From Myxocyprinus asiaticus (taxonomy: Eukaryota > Chordata > Actinopteri > Cypriniformes > Catostomidae): a stretch of 64,000 nucleotides of DNA. Position 1 is the stretch's first letter, and every line of letters starts with the position of its first letter. Made by a program: the position numbers and the translations under genes. Location: assembly GCF_019703515.2 (NCBI RefSeq), contig NC_059346.1, forward strand, positions 14,291,001 through 14,355,000, read 5' to 3'. A model generated the notes under the pieces. It searched no databases. It worked only from the letters and a program-made list of their open reading frames with translations, and was not told the origin of the DNA. Below, one piece after another: positions 56,999-64,000 of this stretch.

Positions 56999-57705
56999 TC
57001 ATCACATCTCTTTCCTTTCCTTTCCTATCCTTTGCTTTGCTCCAAGCTTCCTTTCCTCAAATTTCACGTCCTTCCCTCCCTCCTTCCTTCCTTGCTTCCT
57101 TTCTTTTCCTTGCTTTTCCTTTCCTCCTTCCTTCCTTGCTTCATTTCTTTTCCTTTTCCTTTCCTCCTTCCTTCCTTGCTTCATATCTTTTCCTTTTCAT
57201 TTCCTCCTTGCTTCCTTTCCTCAAATTTAATTTCACTTCCTTCCCTCCCTCCTTCCTTTTGTCCTTCCTTCCTTGCTTCCTTTCTTTTCCTTTTCCTTTC
57301 CTCTTTGCTTCCTTTCCTCTTTGCTTCCTTTCCTTCAATTTCATTTCCTTGCATTTCATTTCCTTGCTTCCTTTCTTTTCCTCCTTCATTTGTTCCTTCC
57401 TTTCCTTTAATTTCATTTCCTTGTTTTCTTTCATCTTTCCTTTCTTTTCCTCCTCCATTGCTCCTTCCTTCAACTTTAATTTCCTTTCTCTCTTTTCCTT
57501 CCATCCTTTCCATTCCTACTTCTTTCCTTTCCTACTTCCTTTCTTTTCCTTGCATTTGATTTATTTTCCTTTCCTTGTTTCCTTTCCTCCTTTCTTTCTT
57601 TCCTTTTATTTCATTTCAGGTCCTCGCTTCCTTTCTTCATTCCTTCCTTTCTTTACCTCCTTCCTTCACATTTAATTTCCTTTCCACATTACTATTTAGC
57701 TCTCC
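56999..57705. repeat. Long polypyrimidine (TTCCTTTCC) tract
   Basis: About 700 bases are almost purely C and T on the + strand, built from CCTTCCTTCC and TTTCCTTTCC units with CAATTTCATT interruptions. Open frames here in both directions are simple-sequence artefacts. Such mirror-rich tracts can form triplex DNA. Confidence 0.95.
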
Positions 57706-58662
57706 TCTCCTCTTCCAAATAGGAGAGGATAGTCCAATTTTATATTTTATTCAAATAGACTATTTCAGTATACATGTTGATTTTTAACCCTTGCATTTGA
57801 GACTGTGGTGATATTTCCCGGATAAAAATTGGTGCAATTCCAAGTTGAGAAAAAGGCTTTCATCTTGCCCACCGGTGACCTCTCACCTTCCTTCTAGAGC
57901 TTGTGCCCCTGCAGCTGAAGAGGGCTCTTTTCTCTGCTCCTCTTGAGAAGATGTTGCCAGGGTCAGGGTCAAGGTGGTGTAAAATGAGAGTGTGTGTAGG
58001 AGTTTGTGTGTATTTCAGAGTGGAGAAAGGCATTCCCTTTCTGTCTGGCCTTGGTGAGAAGTGAGAGCAGAGGTCAGCTGACCCCATTAAGGCTGTTGAG
58101 CGCAGAAGAATCTGGCACAGACCTGCACATGTCAAGAGGCTGAAGCATGTGTGTGGGGGGATAGAGAGAAAAAATACTTTGCGTGAGTGCTTTGGTAGCT
58201 TGGATGAATCAGGTAGAAGAAATGACTGCAGCATCTTATAGGTTCTTCAGATTGATGAATTGACTTAAGATCCTGTCTTGATTAATATTCCAGTATCATT
58301 GTTATCCACAGTCTTTGTGGTTTAGAGATAAATACTTGAGCCTTTTCGCCTATTTAATGATAATTGTATTTGAATGGTATCACCATATTTTCTGACATGT
58401 ACCATGGTAGTACCATGCTATCTTTTAAAGTTATTTGGAGTAGCTGTGAAAGTTTATACAAATACAATGGATCTCACTTCTGATTGACACCAGTGAGGAA
58501 GAGCTAGGCTTTAGTGACAGAGAAATTAATTGATAATATTGAAGAACACTTGATAATGATACACTCAATTTAAGTTTGTAGGAGTTCCAAGTGTATAAAT
58601 ACATCCATTAATTAAATAAATATTGATTTATAAAAAATAAAAAAAAACAAAAAATAAAAATT
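57706..58662. other. Non-coding DNA
   Basis: No gene, RNA or clear transposon end is seen. The right end is A-rich next to the reversed SINE. Confidence 0.4.
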
Positions 58663-59107
58663 TGTGTGTTTTTTCTCCCCTTTTTCTCCCCAATTTGGAA
58701 TGCCCAATTCCAAATGCGCTCTAAGTCCTCGTGGTGGAGTAGTGACTCGCCTCAATCTGGGTGGTGGAGGACGAATCTCAGTTGCCTCTGCGTCTGAGAC
58801 TGTCAATCCATGCATCCTATCACGTGGCTTGTTGAGTGTGTTACCGCGGAGACCTAGCGTGTGTGGAGGCTTCACGCTATTCTCTGCGGCATCCACACAC
58901 AACTCCCCATGTGTCCCACTGAGAGTGAGAACCACATTATAGCAACCACGAGGAGATTAACCCAAAGTGACTCTGCCCACCCTAGCAACTGGGCAAATTG
59001 GTTGCTTAGGAAACCTGACTGGAGTCACTCAACACGCCCTGGATTTGAACTTGTGACTCCAGGTGTGGTAGTCAGCATCTTTACTTGCTGAGCTACCCAG
59101 GCCCCCC
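58663..59107 (-). mobile_element. tRNA-derived SINE, copy 3
   Basis: The reversed copy of the 2045-2459 family: tail side CCAATTTGGAATGCCCAATT at left, head side GAGCTACCCAGGCCCC at right. It also holds the GTCCTCGTGGTGGAGTAGTG block seen in copy 1, so it is near full length. Flanks are A-rich, so the target duplication is unclear. Confidence 0.8.
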
Positions 59108-60974
59108 CCCAAAAAACATATTTAAACCACTTTCCATTGTGGCACAGTTCCCACATAGCAAAGTTTTTCTTTATTTTGTTATTAGAGCTTCTTTTATGTC
59201 AGAAAATCAAATGGGAAAATATTCTATGTTTATTGCGTTCTATATGGGATGTAGAAAAAACTAATAATCAATACAGTGTGGAAATTCTGCTGCCAGTATT
59301 GAATACTGTTAAATTATGGGTAAATTTCTTTGCATTGTATGATATCACCACAGTGCTTTTTAGATTTTTTCCAGTGATAGTCGTATTCTTTATTATGTCA
59401 GTGCTACGGAATATATATATATATATATATATATATCATAATGATTTCATAATAGAAAATATCTGAACTGTACAAAATGTAGTGTTTGGGTTTTCAAAAT
59501 CAACAGATCTAATTGCAGAATAATGTTTCAGCTGTACTGTAGCTTTTGAAGAGCTTCATTGATTTTTACAGCAGTGCTCATCTCTGCTTGGCTAACACTT
59601 AGAGCATGAAGCCTGTCAGACTCTCCTGAGAAAATCTCTTTGAGCAAATCAAAGCAGTCCAGAAAAGAGGAAGGTGTTGAGGAAGGGCACCTTTACCTGT
59701 TCTAAACACAAACACACTAAAGAACAACCACAGAATGTAAGGAGATTTTTGTTGCTGTCTTAACCTCTGTTCTAAAACCTAGTGAGCTGCCTTGCTGTGT
59801 ACTGCCTACACAAGCAGCATTCTAACTGAAATTTAACCTCATAAGTGACTCATTTGAAACACTAAAAAGGCAGCAATGAGCACTGTGAAACTGTACATGG
59901 GAGACTCGACTCACAGTTGATAACTCTAGTCATATGCATAACAATACAATAAAAAACACATATTTTCCATAAAATAATACATTTTGAATGACTCTGAACA
60001 ATTTTTTTATAAGTACTTTTTTATATTTTAATGAAGTATATGTTTATTTACAATTAACATTTCTCTCATCTCATCTGCCATAGTTTATGCAGTCCTAGAT
60101 TGCCTTCTTGAAGAATATGGGATGCTTCAATAGAATTTGGCCTAAACAAGATATCTTAGGAGGTAGCATAATTAAGTTGCCTACCTTTTGGAACAGTTTT
60201 TGGGTCAGGAGCATGCCTATTATGCCTTAAAATGCTGAATCCACAGGCAGCCCACTAGGTTTTAGCATAGAGCTTGAGAATCCTGCTTTTGATTGCATTG
60301 GCCTAATAGACTGGAAATAGCTCATACTCATTGCAATGTCAAACCAAATTTACTGAGCTTTTATAACTTCACTGTGAATGACAGCTGATTGTACATTGGA
60401 TTTTCAGGTTTCTGATTGCAGTGTTTGTGAACAGACTGGACACGGCTGCATGTTGAAAATGTGTTCAGTTAATTTAGTCATTTGACATTCCCCTCAATTC
60501 TTTCTCCTTTTTTTCAATGCAGATGTTCATTTGATAAGACAGCATCTTCTGTCCACAAAGATAAGTGTAAATGAATCCAATGCAAATGCAATTGCCTGAG
60601 CACTTAATGGAGATTACAACATCCCACTTTGATTTCAGCTACATTTAAATACAAATTGAAACAAGCAGTTGGCATCCATGTGCATTCAAACCCATCCCAT
60701 GCAGATCAACCGGAGTGACTATTTGTAATCTAATAATCTGCTGGAAATGCAGGAGTTTACAACAAACTGCACCCTCATGTACTGCTGTGGTGATTCAGGG
60801 TGTAATGACAGTGTGAATGTGCTAACAACCCGGGTTCGAATCCCACCTTTTTTCCACTTTTCCCATCTCTCCACTCTTAATATTTCTTATATTACTACTT
60901 ATAATAATAAATAAAAGTGATTCCTCACAGTGATTTGGTCACAGTGAAGGTCGGGGAGTTCAGATAAGGGTTTG
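59108..60974. other. Non-coding DNA
   Basis: No gene is seen. An AT microsatellite lies at 59411-59436. Near 60830 CCCGGGTTCGAATCCCACC is a tRNA B-box-like phrase followed by CCCATCTCTCCACTC, probably an old SINE fragment. The rest has no recognisable features. Confidence 0.4.
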
Positions 60975-61240
60975 AAAATTAACCATGGTTTTACTGTAGT
61001 AAATTTTAGTAACCATGTTTTTTGGTGAAAACCATAGTTTTGATGCAGTGAATCATGGTGTTACTAAAGTAATATGTTGTTTATATAGTAATCATGTTTC
61101 ATTTTGTGGTTACTATGATTTTACTACAAAATACCTTGGTGATACTCTGGTTACTGTAGTAAAACCCTGATTAATTTTTGTAAAGGAAGGTTAGGGTTAG
61201 CGGTTGGGGTTGGTGTAGGGTGTCTGTGGGACTCTAAATA
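60975..61240. repeat. Repeat rich in GTTACTGTAGTAAAACC words
   Basis: Multiple direct and inverted copies of ACTGTAGTAAA and ACCATGGTTT-like words occur over about 200 bp, then GGTTAGGGTTAGCGGTTGG. It is similar in style to 16858-17110. Confidence 0.45.
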
Positions 61241-61377
61241 AACACATTAAAATACTGCAGTGATACCCCTATACTGTATGTTAATATTTAAACAGGAGTG
61301 TAATATCTGCCACTATTTGCACTTGCTATTTGCACTTAGTGCAAAGAAGATGCTTTTTGTTACTTTTTACTCTTAGT

Positions 61378-61825
61378 GCAAAAGTAATCCATATGACTCC
61401 AGTGGTTTAATATATGTCTTCTGAAGAGATGCAGTCACTTTGGGTGAGAAACAGATCAATATTGAAATACTTTTTTACTATAAATCTTCACTTTCACTTT
61501 CAGAATGTGAAAGTGGAGATTTATAGTAAAAAAGGATTTATATGTATATTGATCTGTTTCTCACCCACACCTATCATATCACTTCTAAAGACAGAATTAA
61601 CCACTGGAGATATGGATTACTTTTGTGCTGCCTTTATGTGACTGTTGGAGCTTCACAGGTTTGGCCACCATTCACTTGCATTGTATGGACCTACAGAGCT
61701 AAAATATTCTTCTAAAAATCTTAGTTTGTGTTCTGCAGAAGAAAGAAAGTCATAAACATCTGGGATGGCATGAGTCTAAGTAAATGATAAGAGAAATTTC
61801 ATTTTTGGGTGAACTATCCCTTTAA
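61378..61825. mobile_element. TTAA-type inverted-repeat element, left end lost
   Basis: Its right end GGGTGAACTATCCCTTTAA has TTAA at 61822-61825. The arms mirror around about 61500 (CTATAAATCTTCACTTTCAC, then GTGGAGATTTATAG). The left terminus is missing. Confidence 0.65.
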
Positions 61826-61984
61826 ATATTTCTTTTTAATTTTACACCATTACGTATCTTTAATTTTTTTCAATCCTAAAATGTTCTGTTTATTTTGAGG
61901 TTAAAATTAGAATTTAATTCTCAGCTTTCCAGTGTGGCCTCAGACTTTTGGACCCCACTGAATTCCATCTCAATGTATGAGAAA

Positions 61985-62225
61985 TGAACCATGATATTTC
62001 CATGACTATTTCATCTCCGGCAGTCAGTTTCACCGTAGAGATACATGCTAATTCTGTGGTCTCAATCTATTATGACTCGGACCTTGAGCAGGGATTTGTC
62101 CTGAGGTCACCTTGGCTTTAAATTATGTGTGCAAATGACCTGCGGTGGACCCTGACTGTGCCGGCGCTTCGCCTTGCTGTCTGCCCACTTGGCTGCTGTA
62201 ATTAGAACCGCACAGGTAGGAGTGT
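61985..62225. promoter_or_regulatory. Possible conserved non-coding element
   Basis: A low-repeat stretch with GTGTGCAAATGACC and GCTGTAATTAGAACC motifs, no ORF and no repeat ends. Judged by texture only. Confidence 0.2.
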
Positions 62226-62619
62226 TCAGATTTCATCTGCTGAATTCCTTATAATATCTAATAATATGAAAGCATTTTAAAAATTGGTCTCTTGTGCTCA
62301 TGCTTTATGCATGAGTGGCTGATTGCTTCTTTGCATAGATTAGCAATCATTCTACAGATATATTTTAAGAGAGGAAAATGCTCTGTGAGATTTTTCTGAT
62401 GTTTGTAAAGGCATAAAGATTTTAGGTTTTGCATCAGCTTGCATTCAAGATGCTAGTTACAGGTAATTTAGGTCTCTCTCGCTCTCTCTCTGTCTGTCTG
62501 ACTCTCTTCTGGCTCCTGATTTCTGCCTCCATGCACATCATCATTGGAGGAATGTCTCTATTTTCTTGTCCTTTCTTCTCTTGATTGCTCACTTGTTGAA
62601 CATCCAGGCATCTGCACAA

Positions 62620-63010
62620 CTCATTGTGTCCTGGCTGTTTCCTAGATTTCTCTAGTGCTGTTGAGCAATCAGCACACATTAGTCATCAGGAGGCGCCATC
62701 ATTTGCATATATGTGTGGCTCGTTTCACCGTCAAATACTTATGCATAGTGATCTCTCCCTGCCCCAGCGCCCGGCACAAATTGGCATGAAACACAAGGTA
62801 TCGGCATGGTCTAATGAGCGGAAAAACGAAGCCGTAACCTGGCCTCTGTGAAGCGTCCCAGGTGAGCTGTGCCACCTCTGTCTCCCCGGCAGCCGTTTGA
62901 CCTACTCGCCGTTGGGTGCATTCATCTATATTAATGCTTCAGGTGTTAAATGCACTAAGTCACCTTGGACTTATTTCTGTCAAGAGGAAAAGTGCTGTGA
63001 CATGTTCCAA
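62620..63010. promoter_or_regulatory. Possible conserved non-coding element with octamer-like site
   Basis: It includes ATTTGCATATATG (octamer ATTTGCAT, a POU-factor site), CTTATGCATAGTG, GGTCTAATGAGCG and TATTAATGCTTC. The composition is even and no repeat is seen. This is the best regulatory candidate in the 3' flank, but it is not proven. Confidence 0.3.
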
Positions 63011-63261
63011 GGCGCTTTCAAGTGGATTTGGAGAGTTTCTTAACACAATATTTCACAATATGAGAGACACGCAGTGAGCTCCACAGGAACCGAGACACAG
63101 CATAATACAAACACTTAAAGTGCACTAAGTAGTTTTATTCAACTGTAAAAGGTTTTACACTTAAAGAAATTAATAGTGCTTTTGACAAATATCACTTGAG
63201 ATGAAAAGTTCAGTCATGTCAGTGGCCTAGAGAAAAGCTACTTTATTCTATAAAGTATAAG

Positions 63262-63417
63262 GTGTTCGTGTAGGTCGACCATGTGTAGTGCTAGCAATGC
63301 CAAGGACATGGGTTCAGTTACCAGGAAACACACATACAGATACAGTAAGTGTATACCTATATGCACTGTAAGTTGCTTTGGATAAAAGCATCTGATAAAC
63401 AAATAGTTGTAAATGTA
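63262..63417 (+). mobile_element. SINE-like fragment ending in the GCTTTGGATAAAAGC motif
   Basis: A B-box-like GGACATGGGTTCAGTTACC is followed by ACACACATACAG and the common fish SINE/repeat tail GTTGCTTTGGATAAAAGC, then TGTAAATGTAA. The tRNA-like head is eroded. Confidence 0.5.
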
Positions 63418-63589
63418 AGGGTGGTGCCTCTCATTGGGCTGCCATGTTAAGTTTACATGACAAGCTGAATACCACTCATTTTTTATCATAGTTACCCTCA
63501 CACTGATGGACACTTTTGGCTGTGGAATTAATGAATCATGGGTGATGCCTGCAATCAGATTATTTCTACAATGACATCAGAAACCAAAA

Positions 63590-64000
63590 TCATTGTGTGG
63601 TGCTGCATCCACACCAATAAGAGTCAGTACAAAGCCATGCCCACATTAATACATTTTTCGTTTGAAAATGCATCTTTTTCTCTATGTTTTGGCCTTCTGT
63701 CCTCATTGAGGCAGTGCTTTTCACAGCGGAAACTGAGCTTTTTCGAAAACGATGATTGGTTCCTGGGCTTGCGGCGCCGCTCAAAGCCACGCCCTGCCCC
63801 CGTTCCTTTCTTCCCGGAAGTGCATGAAGAGCTGACAAGGTCGTGGGTGGCACTTTTTTACTGCCTGGTCCTGATCTTTTCAGCTTTCCCGCCCTCACTA
63901 CCCTCGATGGTGGGGCGGCCAAGGGCTATTCGGCAATCCCCCGGTGGATAAAGGTGCTCACGGTGCACTTATGCCCGCAGAGCGCCGCCACCTGGCACGG
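63590..64000. repeat. Repeat-like, GC-rich DNA at the window edge
   Basis: CATTTTTCGTTTGAAAATGC and GAGCTTTTTCGAAAACGATG are imperfect inverses and resemble a common fish inverted-repeat element. The last 250 bases are GC-rich (GCGGCGCCGCTC) and run out of the window. A 110-codon minus-strand frame has no known similarity. An exon or promoter just beyond the edge cannot be excluded. Confidence 0.3.

Noticed and set aside
57032..57675. Long open frames in both directions (up to 212 codons)
   Set aside because: They are translations of the CTTCC repeat and give Phe/Ser/Pro or Lys/Glu/Arg simple sequence; there is no gene.
60820..60880. tRNA gene suggested by GGGTTCGAATCCC
   Set aside because: Only a B-box-like phrase is present, with no foldable acceptor, D or anticodon arms; most likely a SINE relic.

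Overview
This is nuclear DNA of a teleost fish, most likely a cyprinid. It has short, canonically spliced exons of vertebrate genes, long introns, and dense repeats typical of carp and zebrafish relatives: TTAA-flanked inverted-repeat elements, Tc1 transposons, tRNA-derived SINEs, CR1/L2-type LINEs, hAT-like elements and Ty3/gypsy LTR elements. The gene order UBE3B(+), MMAB(-), MVK(+) is the conserved vertebrate block found on human 12q24. An ALDH3-like copy lies between UBE3B and MMAB.

Layout. 679-11691: UBE3B, a HECT E3 ubiquitin ligase. It reads cleanly through 24 exons to its stop and lacks only the N-terminal exon(s) beyond the window edge. 11692-16551: non-coding, repeats. 16552-20480: a broken ALDH3-family copy with an in-frame stop, a frame slip and no catalytic exons; a shrunken Tc1 element lies in the gap. 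21253-23187: six 3' exons of MMAB on the minus strand, with a miniature LTR element (TRIM-like) in one intron. 23452-29941: a hAT-like remnant split by a 5-kb LTR retrotransposon with Gmr1-like domain order (integrase before reverse transcriptase). 31271-53482: scattered exons of MVK, spread over 22 kb by nested transposons and carrying a premature stop. 53483-64000: no gene seen; repeats, a 700-bp polypyrimidine tract and a few low-repeat stretches that may be conserved non-coding elements.

The main biological point is the contrast in decay. UBE3B is intact. The neighbouring head-to-head pair MMAB/MVK has lost both sets of first coding exons and the shared promoter region between them. MVK also lacks its C-terminal GHMP exons and has a nonsense codon, and the ALDH3-like copy is dead. 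This would fit one homeologous copy of a polyploid cyprinid genome losing genes piecemeal, but that is inference. An assembly error remains possible.

No bacterial features, CRISPR arrays or rRNA genes are visible. The most distinctive mobile-element content is the Gmr1-like element, the TRIM-like element sharing its primer-binding site, an apparently uninterrupted Tc1 transposase, and two deep transposon nests inside MVK introns.
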